From IMCC26077 sp964561165 (GTDB taxonomy: Bacteria; Actinomycetota; Actinomycetes; Nanopelagicales; Nanopelagicaceae), in the NCBI GenBank assembly GCA_964561165.1, contig CAZLOJ010000001.1:30780-94779 (forward strand): 64,000 nt of DNA, written 5' to 3'. A model generated the notes under the pieces. That model was not told the origin of the DNA. It worked only from the letters and a program-made list of their open reading frames with translations, and did not search any database. This document shows, piece by piece, positions 1 through 8,209 of the stretch. The position numbers and the translations under genes are program-made. Position 1 is the first letter of the stretch. Each line of letters starts with the position of its first letter.

Positions 1-343
1 TTGCGCGAAGATGGCCGAGTAGTTCGCGCGTAGAACGCACTGGCTGTTGATTGATGCGCGCACGATTAGCCTTTCCTTGGTTGATCTCAACCTCGAGTAG
101 CTCTTCTCGCCCGGCAGTATTTACCTTTGCGCGGATGTAAGCCTTTTCATGCTCTAAGCGAACTAATGGATTATCTGAGGATGTCCGATGTGATCGTAGG
201 TAAGCAAGAAAGCCAATTGATTCGACGATGTTGGTTTTACCCTCGCCGTTGCTTCCGATAAACGAAGTGATTCCTGGGCGCAGCTCTAACTCTAAATTCT
301 CGTAGGAACGATAATTAGTGAGATGTAAATATGAGAGGTACAC
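1..343 (-). CDS. recF: DNA replication and repair protein RecF (5' part only)
   Basis: SMC-like ATPase that loads RecA at gapped DNA. The frame opens with GTG at 343, 3 nt after the dnaN stop, and runs off the left edge, so only about 114 N-terminal residues are present. The start reads (V/M)YLSYLHLTNYRSYENL, the typical RecF opening, followed by a Walker A motif GSNGEGKTN near residue 30. Its position directly downstream of dnaN on the same strand is the standard dnaA-dnaN-recF order and implies cotranscription. The Walker B and signature motifs lie outside the window. Confidence 0.93.
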   Translation of the reverse strand, partial: MYLSYLHLTNYRSYENLELELRPGITSFIGSNGEGKTNIVESIGFLAYLRSHRTSSDNPLVRLEHEKAYIRAKVNTAGREELLEVEINQGKANRARINQQPVRSTRELLGHLRA

Positions 344-346
344 AGA

Positions 347-1471
347 TTATGAGGCGTACCGCATAGGCATAAGTAGATAACGGTAACTCGTATCGCTCTG
401 ACCATCAGCGCTTTCGCGTCCCGAGAGAACTGCCGGCTTACTTGGCCCGGTAAATGCCATATCAACATAAGCGGCACCAAGAGCAGAGAGGCCATCGACT
501 AAATATGTTGGGTTAAACGCGATGGTGAAACCTTCACCATCGAAGGCAATCTCTAACTCCTCTGTTGCAGATGCTTCCTCGCCAGCGCCTGCCTCTAAAG
601 TAAGAGATCCTGGCGCGAATGTCAGGCGCAATGGAATTGTTTTATCGGCAACTAACGCAACACGTCGAACTGAATCAAGAAGCGGTGCTACTTCAATGAT
701 TGCTGTAGCGCTTCGTTCACTTGGTAAGAGGTGGCGGTATGGCGGGAAAGTTCCATCGAGCATTCGAGATGTCATGGACTTTCCTACTGTAGAAAACCCA
801 ATTAAACGCTCCTGAGCGTTTGGTGCGGCAAGCGCAAGACTTACTTGGGCGCTTCCAACAAGTGATTTTGATGCATCATGCAATGTGCGTGCACGAATTA
901 GCGCAGAGGCGCTTGCCCGGGGGGCTTCCCAATCTAATTCTCGAACAGCAAGACGGTAACGATCTGTCGCCGCGAGGGTTAATTTATTCTCTTCGATCTC
1001 GACATGAACTCCTGTGAGCACTGGGAGTGAATCATCTTTACCTGCAGCAATCGCTACTTGATGAACAGCTTCAGCAAATACTTCGCCGGTTAGTCGTCCT
1101 GTTTCAGATGGTAATTCAGGAAGATTTGGATAATCACTAACTGGAAGTGTGGGGAGAGCGAATTTTGCAGATCCTGATACAACACTTACTCGACTTCCCT
1201 CTAATGAAATAGTTACTGGTTTATTAGGAAGTGATTTCGCAATATCAGAGAGCAACCTTCCTGATACTAGAACCTTTCCTTCTTCTTTAACATCAGCGTT
1301 AACTGTTGCTTTAGCCGAAGTTTCTAAGTCATAACCAGAAAGATGCACACCATTCTTCTGAGCATCGATAACCACTCCAAGAAGTACAGGCATGATTGGT
1401 CGTGAGGAGAGTGATCGAGATACCCACACAACACCATCGGAGAGCGCATCGCGCTCGACTACAAATCTCAT
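347..1471 (-). CDS. dnaN: DNA polymerase III beta sliding clamp
   Basis: Ring-shaped processivity clamp of the replicative polymerase; works as a dimer around DNA. 374 residues, normal for the family, with the three repeated clamp domains (about 1-120, 130-245, 250-374). The protein begins MRFVVERDALSDGVVWV and ends in the usual PMR-type tail (LMPMRYAS), part of the pocket that binds clamp partners. It lies downstream of dnaA across a spacer with DnaA boxes and is followed at 3 nt by recF. No strong Shine-Dalgarno sequence precedes the ATG. Confidence 0.97.
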   Translation of the reverse strand: MRFVVERDALSDGVVWVSRSLSSRPIMPVLLGVVIDAQKNGVHLSGYDLETSAKATVNADVKEEGKVLVSGRLLSDIAKSLPNKPVTISLEGSRVSVVSGSAKFALPTLPVSDYPNLPELPSETGRLTGEVFAEAVHQVAIAAGKDDSLPVLTGVHVEIEENKLTLAATDRYRLAVRELDWEAPRASASALIRARTLHDASKSLVGSAQVSLALAAPNAQERLIGFSTVGKSMTSRMLDGTFPPYRHLLPSERSATAIIEVAPLLDSVRRVALVADKTIPLRLTFAPGSLTLEAGAGEEASATEELEIAFDGEGFTIAFNPTYLVDGLSALGAAYVDMAFTGPSKPAVLSGRESADGQSDTSYRYLLMPMRYAS

Positions 1472-1824
1472 CCCAAACTCACTCTCTCAAAAGATGTTCC
1501 CTATCTTCCCTTACTCAGTAGTAAAAGGGCTATCTCACCAGTGATCGCTGGTTATACCCAGATCAGCGCGAGGCGGTAAATTTTTTATATGTAAAGATAG
1601 AGAGATAGTAATAGGAGTAACTGGTGTGGATTCTGGGGAAAAGGGGTATTTCCGCAGGTCAGAGTGGAATTCCTACCCACCCTCAGTTGTGGATAAATCG
1701 GTGGATAATGTGGAGAAGTAGGAGTGGGGCGGGTTGTGGCGAATCTTTCCCACACGGGAAACTCTCAAGGAGGGGTTTACCCCCAAGGTTATCCCCAAGT
1801 GTGGAACGCGCGAAATGTCCGAAT
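1472..1824. other. oriC: dnaA-dnaN spacer, putative origin of replication (oriC)
   Basis: A 353-nt non-coding spacer between dnaA and dnaN, where actinobacterial origins usually lie. One perfect DnaA box (TGTGGATAA, 1688-1696) sits next to near-matches: TTATACCCA (1552-1560), GGTGGATAA (1700-1708) and TTATCCCCA (1789-1797). An A+T-rich tract (about 1577-1613, around TAAATTTTTTATATG) could be the duplex-unwinding element. No gene is supported here: open frames crossing this stretch lack homology or context. The promoter of dnaN-recF must also lie here or within dnaA. Confidence 0.72.
1688..1696 (-). promoter_or_regulatory. DnaA box (perfect TTATCCACA on minus strand)
   Basis: TGTGGATAA on the plus strand is the reverse complement of the high-affinity DnaA box. 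A second, one-mismatch copy (GGTGGATAA, 1700-1708) follows at 12-nt spacing in the same orientation, giving a closely phased pair. Confidence 0.75.
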
Positions 1825-3243
1825 TTATCCCTGGCTACGAGCCTGTTGACGGATTCTGTTGGTGAGCTCGGTGACTTGGTTGTAGATCGAGCGACGCTCA
1901 GCCATGAGTTGGCGGATCTTTCGATCGGCATGCATCACGGTGGTGTGGTCGCGACCACCAAAGGTCTGGCCGATTTTTGGCAGTGATAGATCTGTGAGTT
2001 CACGGCATAGATACATCGCTACCTGGCGGGCATTTACCAATGCTCGCGAACGTGATGTGCCACAAAGATCATCAATGGTGAGACTGAAATATGCAGCGGT
2101 CTGAGCCATGATGGTTGCGCCGGTGATTTCTGGGCCCGACTCATCAGGAATGAGATCTTTGAGCACGATTTCTGCAAGGGATAAATCGACGCCCTGTCGA
2201 TTAAGGCTTGCGAACGCCGTTACTCGAATTAGCGCGCCTTCGAGCTCGCGAATGTTCGTTGAGATTTTGCTGGCAATGTATTCAAGAACGTCATCAGGTG
2301 CATTGAGTCGATCTTGCGCTGCCTTTTTACGAAGAATAGCGATACGTGTCTCAAGCTCAGGAGGTTGGATATCAGTTATCAAACCCCACTCGAATCGAGA
2401 GCGAAGTCGATCTTCCAGCGTTGCCAATTGTTTCGGTGGTCGATCGCTACTGATGACAATTTGTTTGTTGGCGTTGTAGAGCGTATTGAAGGTATGGAAA
2501 AACTCTTCCTGAGTCCGTTCTTTATTCTCAAGGAATTGAATATCATCAACGAGGAGTAAATCGACATCTCGGTAGCGTTTTTGGAAGACCGCCGATTTGT
2601 CATCGCGAATTGAGTTAATAAAATCGTTGGTGAACTCTTCGCTCGATACATAACGAACACGTAGGTTTCCATAAAGTTCTTTTGCGTATGCGCCAATTGC
2701 ATGCAGCAAGTGGGTTTTACCTAAACCTGATTCACCATAAATAAAGAGCGGGTTATAAGCCTTGCCCGGAGCTTCAGCTACTGCAACGGCTGCCGCATGC
2801 GCGAATCTATTCGATGAGCCAATAACGAATGTTTCAAAGATATAGCGCGGATTCATACTCATCGCGCCTGACTCAGATGGAACTGTTGGCTCTGCGCTTC
2901 GTCCAGTACCTGGGCGCGGTTGTTCGATTTCAGTAATGACCTCGCCAGGTTTTTCATTTTCAAGAGTTTCATCAATTGTCACTGCAACGCGAACTTCTCG
3001 ACCTAACTTGGTACTTAAAACATCAGTGATAATTGATCGAAGACGAGTTTCCAAAACATCTTTTGCGAAAGCATTCGGCGCAGCAACAAGTAGTGTGGTA
3101 CTTCCATTGCTATCAATCAGACCCATTGGTTGAGTCAGTTGCAAGAACGCGCGATGTTGCGGTGAATCGGTAGCGATGAGCGAAATTGCGCTCTGCCATA
3201 GCTCTGGTAGGTGACCCTCGAGGAGCGCGCTCTCATCTGCCAT
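1825..3243 (-). CDS. dnaA: Chromosomal replication initiator protein DnaA
   Basis: AAA+ ATPase that binds DnaA boxes and melts oriC. 472 residues: N-terminal helicase-loading domain I, a linker rich in Pro/Glu (about 95-130), AAA+ domain with Walker A GESGLGKTH (near 170) and Walker B LLLVDDIQF, and the C-terminal DNA-binding domain with signature GGRDHTTVMHA. I start at the ATG at 3243 (MADESALLEGH) because AAAGGA lies 7 nt upstream. An in-frame GTG at 3261 would add six residues without a better ribosome site. Box clusters lie on both sides of the gene, so autoregulation is plausible. Confidence 0.97.
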   Translation of the reverse strand: MADESALLEGHLPELWQSAISLIATDSPQHRAFLQLTQPMGLIDSNGSTTLLVAAPNAFAKDVLETRLRSIITDVLSTKLGREVRVAVTIDETLENEKPGEVITEIEQPRPGTGRSAEPTVPSESGAMSMNPRYIFETFVIGSSNRFAHAAAVAVAEAPGKAYNPLFIYGESGLGKTHLLHAIGAYAKELYGNLRVRYVSSEEFTNDFINSIRDDKSAVFQKRYRDVDLLLVDDIQFLENKERTQEEFFHTFNTLYNANKQIVISSDRPPKQLATLEDRLRSRFEWGLITDIQPPELETRIAILRKKAAQDRLNAPDDVLEYIASKISTNIRELEGALIRVTAFASLNRQGVDLSLAEIVLKDLIPDESGPEITGATIMAQTAAYFSLTIDDLCGTSRSRALVNARQVAMYLCRELTDLSLPKIGQTFGGRDHTTVMHADRKIRQLMAERRSIYNQVTELTNRIRQQARSQG

Positions 3244-3591
3244 TTGGAATCCTTTCCACACCGGTTACCCACCGGTTATCCCCAAAGATATCCACAGGCT
3301 GTGGGCTATCTCGTGGATATTTGTCCGAAATGCACCTATATCTACCGGGGAAAGTAGCTTCCGCTGTGGAAGAAGGCAGACCCTATTCGGGGTTGTGGGA
3401 AAAAGCAACTAGTTATCCACAACTCTAAACTCAGAGTTTAGGGCTCTCCGGAGGTACTCCCCTCAGAGGTGCTCCGGGTTTGACCGCAGCGCCCCCACTT
3501 CCGTACCGTTTACCTCCTGCACGATCGATCACGGGCGTAACCGCTCGAGTAATTGTGCCAATGACACTTCCTCGACCTTTAGGAGATACAC
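3244..3591. other. dnaA-rpmH divergent spacer with DnaA boxes
   Basis: A 348-nt spacer holding the divergent promoters for dnaA (minus) and rpmH (plus). It carries a perfect DnaA box (3413-3421) and near-matches TTATCCCCA (3276-3284), ATATCCACA (3288-3296) and a CGTGGATAT copy near 3312-3320. These could be dnaA autoregulatory sites or a second half of a bipartite origin. The last 15 nt before rpmH contain AGGAGA, its ribosome site. No gene is supported. Confidence 0.65.
3413..3421 (+). promoter_or_regulatory. DnaA box (perfect TTATCCACA)
   Basis: Exact TTATCCACA in the spacer upstream of dnaA, about 170 nt before its start codon and oriented opposite to the perfect box downstream of dnaA. 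It may serve the origin, dnaA autoregulation or both. Confidence 0.75.
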
Positions 3592-3726
3592 GTGAAGCGG
3601 ACCTTTCAACCAAATAATCGCCGTCGGGCCAAGACCCATGGTTTCCGCGCTCGCATGTCAACTCGTGCTGGTCGCGCTGTACTAGCTGCGCGTCGTGCCA
3701 AGGGGCGCCTGCGCATCTCGGCATAA
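3592..3726 (+). CDS. rpmH: 50S ribosomal protein L34
   Basis: Small basic large-subunit protein, 44 residues: starts VKRTFQPNNRRRAKTHGFR and ends KGRLRISA, a near-canonical L34. GTG start with AGGAGA about 6 nt upstream. It is the first gene of the plus-strand rpmH-rnpA-yidD-yidC-jag-rsmG-parAB block that faces dnaA in most bacteria. It is easily missed because of its size. Confidence 0.97.
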   Translation: MKRTFQPNNRRRAKTHGFRARMSTRAGRAVLAARRAKGRLRISA

Positions 3727-3750
3727 GTACTCGCGTAGTCGGCGGGTCTG

Positions 3751-4104
3751 ATGTTGGCGCAGCACAATCGTCTGCGTAAAGCGAGCGAGTTCGCACTCGC
3801 TACTAAAGGCAAGCGGGTAGCAGGAGAGAATTTTCTGCTCTATGTCGCAACACCACAACATGGTGAGCGATCTGGGGCACCGGTGAAGGTGGGCCTCATA
3901 GTGGGAAAGAATGTAGGCAATTCGGTAGTTCGGCACCGCGTCTCACGACAGATACGCCATGCCATTGCCCCACATCTTGAAAAATTCTCTGACGGTACGT
4001 TCCTGCTCTTTCGCGCTCATCCAGGAGCGGCAAAGAGCGCAGAGGGCAATCTCAGTGGCGAGATCTCAGCGCTAGTCGCCAAGTATTTCTCGGTGGCTCG
4101 ATGA
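3751..4104 (+). CDS. rnpA: Ribonuclease P protein component
   Basis: Protein subunit of RNase P, which matures tRNA 5' ends with the RNA subunit. 117 residues, starting MLAQHNRLRKASEFALATK. The conserved RNA-binding helix appears as NSVVRHRVSRQIRHA; the family's RNR core is here RHR. It sits 24 nt after rpmH and its stop overlaps the yidD start (ATGA), so translation is probably coupled. Confidence 0.95.
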   Translation: MLAQHNRLRKASEFALATKGKRVAGENFLLYVATPQHGERSGAPVKVGLIVGKNVGNSVVRHRVSRQIRHAIAPHLEKFSDGTFLLFRAHPGAAKSAEGNLSGEISALVAKYFSVAR

Positions 4105-4352
4105 TCACCGTAATTCGCATGTATCAAAAGTGGATTTCGCCAGCTTTCCCGGCGCGCTGTAAGTATTACCCCACATGCTCGGAGTACGCGGTACTGGCAA
4201 TTCGGAGCAAAGGTTTCGTTATCGGAAGCGCATTAGCGTTCTGGCGTTTACTTCGGTGCAACCCATGGTCAATGGGAGGAATTGATTACCCGCCAGGTGG
4301 TAAAGAGTTGCTAATGAATAATCAACAACAGCGAAGAAAGGCGAGTAAATAG
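4101..4352 (+). CDS. yidD: Membrane protein insertion efficiency factor YidD
   Basis: Small amphipathic protein thought to help YidC insert membrane proteins. 83 residues with the family's cysteine-containing core: YQKWISPAF, CKYYPTCSEYA and LRCNPWSMGGIDYPP. It overlaps rnpA by 4 nt and yidC by 1 nt (TAGTG), so all three are likely translated from one message. Confidence 0.96.
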   Translation: MITVIRMYQKWISPAFPARCKYYPTCSEYAVLAIRSKGFVIGSALAFWRLLRCNPWSMGGIDYPPGGKELLMNNQQQRRKASK

Positions 4353-5311
4353 TGGGTATTTTCAATCCGCTTTATGATGCGATTTCCTGGGTCATTCTAC
4401 GTTTTCATGCTCTGTTTGAACCTTTATTCGGAGCAGATAGTGGAGTTACGTGGTCGCTAGCCATCATCTTCCTTGTTGTGTTGATTCGAATTATTTTGAT
4501 CCCACTCTTTGTGAAACAGATCAAAAGTCAGCGCGCATTAACAGTGTTGCAACCGGAGATGAAAGCAATCCAACAGAAATATAAAGATGATCGCCAAAAG
4601 CAATCTGAAGAGATGATGAAGCTGTACAAGAAACATGGCACTAATCCATTGGCATCATGTTTCCCACTGCTTGCCCAAGCGCCGATTTTCTTTGCGCTCT
4701 TCACCGTGTTAAATGGAATCGCTCAAGATGTCCCACGAGGAGTTCTTACTGAAGCAGATGTAGATAGCGCAGCGAACGCAAGTTTCTTCGGTGCTCCGAT
4801 TGCGGCAACCTTCTTGATGGGTGCGAACGATATCGAGAAACTTGGTGGGTCTCCCGCTACGGTAAAAGCAATCACACTTGTCATGATTTTGTTGATGTCT
4901 GCATCAACATTTATTACTCAGAAACAGTTGATGACAAAGGGTATGCCGAAGAATGACGGCCAACCAAACATGATGTTGCAACAACAGAAAATTCTGTTGT
5001 ACTTATTCCCAATTATTTTTGCAGTAACTGGAATTAACTTTCCGGTTGGTGTTTTGTTGTATTGGTTGACTACAAATCTTTGGACGATGGGCCAACAGTT
5101 TTATGTGATTAAACGGAATCCAACGCCAGGATCGCCGGCGTACTTTGAGTTAGAGGCAAAGCGCGCGAAAAAGAGCGGAGTAACGCAATCCGATGATGTG
5201 ACTAATAACGGTTCAGTGGCTGTGGAAGAGCCAGGTGCGGATGGAACCGGGAGCGATGTGAAGGGGCAGCGCGTGCAGCCCAAGCGAGATAAAAAGAAGA
5301 AGAAACGATAG
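4352..5311 (+). CDS. yidC: Membrane protein insertase YidC
   Basis: Oxa1/YidC insertase for inner-membrane proteins, with or without Sec. 319 residues and about five membrane helices, the short Gram-positive layout without the large periplasmic domain. The cytoplasmic hairpin after the first long helix (IKSQRALTVLQPEMKAIQ) and the segment NPLASCFPLLAQAPIFFALF are diagnostic. The C-terminus is a charged, Lys-rich tail (about 270-319) ending KRDKKKKKR, likely a ribosome contact. GTG start overlaps the yidD stop. Confidence 0.96.
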   Translation: MGIFNPLYDAISWVILRFHALFEPLFGADSGVTWSLAIIFLVVLIRIILIPLFVKQIKSQRALTVLQPEMKAIQQKYKDDRQKQSEEMMKLYKKHGTNPLASCFPLLAQAPIFFALFTVLNGIAQDVPRGVLTEADVDSAANASFFGAPIAATFLMGANDIEKLGGSPATVKAITLVMILLMSASTFITQKQLMTKGMPKNDGQPNMMLQQQKILLYLFPIIFAVTGINFPVGVLLYWLTTNLWTMGQQFYVIKRNPTPGSPAYFELEAKRAKKSGVTQSDDVTNNGSVAVEEPGADGTGSDVKGQRVQPKRDKKKKKR

Positions 5312-5385
5312 CTAGAAAGCGACAAATCACCGCAATATATGACAAATAACTGTATTTACCCCAGATTGGGGAGGTAGGAGAGGGT

Positions 5386-5859
5386 ATGAGCGAGAAGAGC
5401 CTAATTGCACGGTTGGAAGAAGAGGGCGATCGGGGTGCGGATTACTTAGAGGCGCTCTTAGATATTGCTGACTTGCCAGGGGATATCGATATTGATGTCG
5501 AGAATGATCGGGCAGCCTTGGCCATCGTTGGCGGGGAACTGACCCATCTCATAGGACGAGAGGGCGAGGTCCTTGAGGCGCTCCAGGAGTTAACTCGAAT
5601 GGCAGTGCAACGCGAGACCGGTGATCGCTCGCGATTAATGCTTGATATTGAGGGTTTTCGGGCGAAGAAGCGCGATGAGCTGCGGGCCTTAGCTGAGAGC
5701 ACTGCAGAAGAGGTAAAGAAAAGCGGGGTAGCTATCGCCCTAAAGCCAATGAATGCCTTTGAGCGAAAAGTGATCCATGATGCAATTGGCGAGCTTGGCC
5801 TCAGCAGCGAATCAGAGGGTGAAGAGCCAGAGCGCCATATTGTGGTTCTCCCTGCCTAA
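5386..5859 (+). CDS. jag: RNA-binding protein Jag/KhpB (KH-R3H)
   Basis: Single-stranded nucleic-acid-binding protein of the Jag/KhpB/EloR family. 157 residues: an acidic N-terminus, a KH domain with GREGEVLEALQELTR (about 60-75) and an R3H domain with SRLMLDIEGFR and MNAFERKVIHDAI. A strong ribosome site (GGGAGGTAGGAGAGG) precedes the ATG. A CCCCA/TGGGG hairpin sits in the spacer just before this site and could modulate translation. It follows yidC after 74 nt and is followed directly by rsmG. Confidence 0.93.
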   Translation: MSEKSLIARLEEEGDRGADYLEALLDIADLPGDIDIDVENDRAALAIVGGELTHLIGREGEVLEALQELTRMAVQRETGDRSRLMLDIEGFRAKKRDELRALAESTAEEVKKSGVAIALKPMNAFERKVIHDAIGELGLSSESEGEEPERHIVVLPA

Positions 5860-5862
5860 TTG

Positions 5863-6447
5863 ATGACCCCGGAAGTACGTGTTTCACGGGAAACCTTCGC
5901 TCGCTATGCGGAAATTCTTCAAGGAGCTGGGGTGGAGCGTGGGTTAATTGGCCCTCGTGAAGGGGAGCGGATTTGGGAGCGTCATATCTATAACTGCCTC
6001 CCGGTAGCGACCCTAATTCCTGCACACGCGAAGGTCATCGATATTGGAAGTGGGGCAGGGCTACCCGGAATCGTTCTGGCCTTAGCCCGACCTGATATCT
6101 CAATCCTCCTGTTGGAGCCGCTGGAGCGACGCGCAACCTTTCTCCTCGAGGTAATAGATGAGTTGGGGCTCACCAATGCGCGAGCGGCTCGGGGAAAAGC
6201 TGCAGATTTCCAAGGGAAATTTGATGTTGTGACCGCTCGGGCCGTCGCTCCTATGGATCGACTCCTCGCCTGGAGTTGGCACTTACTCGCCCCTGGCGGC
6301 CGGATTCTGGCGATGAAGGGGGAGCGAGCGGGCGAAGAGTTAGCCCATACCCCGCTCTCACGCTACACCGGGGCTTCTGGTGAAATCCTGGAACCTACCC
6401 TTCCCACCGGTGGATGCAAGGTGATTTCTATAGCAAAGGCTGGTTAA
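5863..6447 (+). CDS. rsmG: 16S rRNA (guanine527-N7)-methyltransferase
   Basis: SAM-dependent methyltransferase (GidB) acting on G527 of 16S rRNA; its loss commonly gives low-level streptomycin resistance. 194 residues from ATG 5863 (a TTG lies directly before it). The SAM motif DIGSGAGLPGIVLALARP is near residue 65, with the following acidic LLLEPLERRATFL. Residues 7-10 (SRET) are encoded by a parS-like palindrome. It sits 3 nt after jag and 9 nt before parA. Confidence 0.94.
   Translation: MTPEVRVSRETFARYAEILQGAGVERGLIGPREGERIWERHIYNCLPVATLIPAHAKVIDIGSGAGLPGIVLALARPDISILLLEPLERRATFLLEVIDELGLTNARAARGKAADFQGKFDVVTARAVAPMDRLLAWSWHLLAPGGRILAMKGERAGEELAHTPLSRYTGASGEILEPTLPTGGCKVISIAKAG
5880..5895. 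promoter_or_regulatory. parS: parS-like partition site 1 (inside rsmG)
   Basis: TGTTTCACGGGAAACC matches the ParB consensus TGTTTCACGTGAAACA at 14 of 16 positions and keeps the dyad symmetry. It lies inside the 5' end of rsmG, encoding Val-Ser-Arg-Glu-Thr. Origin-proximal parS sites within the rsmG/parA start regions are common in bacteria with ParABS. Confidence 0.82.
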
Positions 6448-6456
6448 CTGCGCTCT

Positions 6457-7314
6457 ATGAGCGCCGCCGTTTCCCGTGAAACCAAAGCGGTTATCGGCAC
6501 TCGCCGCCTCAGAGAGGCGATGGCCCCGCTCCCCAGAACGCGTGTAATTACGGTAGCTAATCAAAAAGGCGGGGTTGGTAAGACCACTACTGCGGTAAAT
6601 ATCGGAGCTGCGCTCGCTATGGGCGGGCTAAAGGTTCTTCTCATCGATTTAGATCCGCAAGGAAATGCCAGTACTGCCTTCAACGTCGCTCATGACGAAG
6701 GAATTCCAGGTAGTTATGAGGTGTTGGTCGCTGGCGCTTCGCTAGCTTCAGTAAAGCAGCGCGCCGAGGGGTACCCACACCTCGATGTCGTTCCCGCCGG
6801 AGTGGATCTTGCTGGTGCAGAGATCGATCTCGTTGAGTTAGAGCGACGCGAATTCAAATTACGCGATGCCATCAACGCGTTAGTCGAGCGAGAGCGTTAC
6901 GACTACATCGTGGTTGATTGTCCACCAAGTTTAGGTTTACTAACGCTCAATGCGCTGATCGCAGCACATGAATTATTAATTCCCATTCAATGTGAGTATT
7001 ACGCGCTTGAAGGCTTAACGCAATTAATAAAGATTATTTCGCTTGTAACAGAGAACACCAATCCAGAGTTACATATTGGTGCAATCCTCTTAACGATGTT
7101 TGATGGCAGAACTCGATTAGCACATGATGTTGCAAGCACTGTCCGTACACATTTTCCTAACGAAGTATTAACAACAGTGATACCGCGTGCAGTGCGTGTC
7201 AGTGAGGCGCCTTCATATGGACAGAGCGTAATGACATATGACATGTCATCACCAGGAGCGCTTGCATATCTTGCTGCGGCGCGTGAATTACATGAGAAGG
7301 GACGTTTGTCATGA
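6457..7314 (+). CDS. parA: Chromosome partitioning ATPase ParA
   Basis: Walker-type ATPase (Soj/ParA) that moves ParB-parS complexes and so segregates origins. 285 residues. Deviant Walker A KGGVGKTT at 37-44, A' motif DLDPQGN near 64-70 and Walker B IVVDCPPSLG near 150. The first 30 residues form a basic extension before the ATPase core; part of it (SRET) is encoded by the second parS-like site. The stop overlaps the parB start (ATGA). Confidence 0.96.
   Translation: MSAAVSRETKAVIGTRRLREAMAPLPRTRVITVANQKGGVGKTTTAVNIGAALAMGGLKVLLIDLDPQGNASTAFNVAHDEGIPGSYEVLVAGASLASVKQRAEGYPHLDVVPAGVDLAGAEIDLVELERREFKLRDAINALVERERYDYIVVDCPPSLGLLTLNALIAAHELLIPIQCEYYALEGLTQLIKIISLVTENTNPELHIGAILLTMFDGRTRLAHDVASTVRTHFPNEVLTTVIPRAVRVSEAPSYGQSVMTYDMSSPGALAYLAAARELHEKGRLS
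6468..6483. promoter_or_regulatory. parS: parS-like partition site 2 (inside parA)
   Basis: CGTTTCCCGTGAAACC matches the parS consensus at 13 of 16 positions. It lies in the first codons of parA and encodes Val-Ser-Arg-Glu-Thr, as does site 1. It lies 588 nt from site 1, so the two may nucleate one ParB complex. Confidence 0.72.
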
Positions 7315-8207
7315 GTACCCGTAAAGGTGGACTTGGTAGAGGGTTAGGTTCACTTATTCCCAGTGGTGAATCAAAACAACTCTCCTCCGTTGTTGCAGGA
7401 GTCCCAGTTGATATTGCTAATCTCAATCACATTCCAATTCGTTCAATCGCACCTAATCCGCGTCAACCGCGAACAGTCTTTGACGAAGAGAAGATGTCAG
7501 AACTCATTACATCGATTAAAGAGGTCGGTGTATTACAACCTCCGGTAGTGCGTTCCATTGGTGATGGTCGTTTCGAATTAATTATGGGTGAGCGTCGATT
7601 GCGTGCAGCGAAAGCGGCGGGCTTAACGGAGATTCCGGTCATTATTCGTCAGACGCCAGATGATCAATTGTTGCGCGAAGCGTTACTTGAGAATATCCAC
7701 CGCTCTGAACTCAATGCCTTGGAAGAGGGCGCTGCGTATGAGCAATTGCTTAACGATTTTAATTACACGCATGATGAATTAGCCCAAAAAATTGGGCGTT
7801 CTCGACCACATATCTCGAACACGCTCCGTCTGCTGCAACTTCCTCCGAGCGTGCAGCGACGAGTGGCAGCAGGCGTTCTCTCTGCAGGTCATGCTCGTGC
7901 ACTCTTGGCGCTTGGCGATTCTGCGGCAATGGAGCGGTTAGCAAATCGAATCGTCACCGAAGGGTTAAGCGTTCGCGCTGTCGAAGAGATCATTTCAGTC
8001 GGTGTCAAAGGCGGGAAGAAGAAGAGCGCAACGAGTAAAAGTAAGAGCGTCTCACCCGAACTAGCTGAGCTTGCTGAAGAGTTGGGTGATTTCCTCAACA
8101 CTCGAGTAACTATTGATAAAGCTACTGGGAAGAGCAACGGAAAGATTATTATCGAGTTTGCATCAGGTGAAGATTTACGTCGAATCATCGAAGAGATTGA
8201 GGGGTAG
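7311..8207 (+). CDS. parB: Chromosome partitioning protein ParB
   Basis: CTP-dependent DNA clamp that loads at parS and spreads. 298 residues: N-terminal ParA-contact region (TRKGGLGRGLGSLIP), CTP-binding motifs GERRLRAAKAAG and ENIHRSELNALEEG, a helix-turn-helix (LAQKIGRSRPHISNTLRLL) that reads parS, a Lys/Ser linker (about 225-245) and a C-terminal dimer domain. It overlaps parA by 4 nt. Confidence 0.96.
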   Translation: MSTRKGGLGRGLGSLIPSGESKQLSSVVAGVPVDIANLNHIPIRSIAPNPRQPRTVFDEEKMSELITSIKEVGVLQPPVVRSIGDGRFELIMGERRLRAAKAAGLTEIPVIIRQTPDDQLLREALLENIHRSELNALEEGAAYEQLLNDFNYTHDELAQKIGRSRPHISNTLRLLQLPPSVQRRVAAGVLSAGHARALLALGDSAAMERLANRIVTEGLSVRAVEEIISVGVKGGKKKSATSKSKSVSPELAELAEELGDFLNTRVTIDKATGKSNGKIIIEFASGEDLRRIIEEIEG

Positions 8208-8209
8208 CC

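Noticed and set aside
1624..1986. Plus-strand 120-codon frame across the origin spacer and dnaA 3' end
   Set aside because: It reads through DnaA boxes and the antisense of dnaA; no domain; origin spacer explains the sequence better.
3244..3261. Upstream GTG start for dnaA at 3261
   Set aside because: The ATG at 3243 has AAAGGA 7 nt upstream and gives the usual DnaA N-terminus; the extra six residues have no support.
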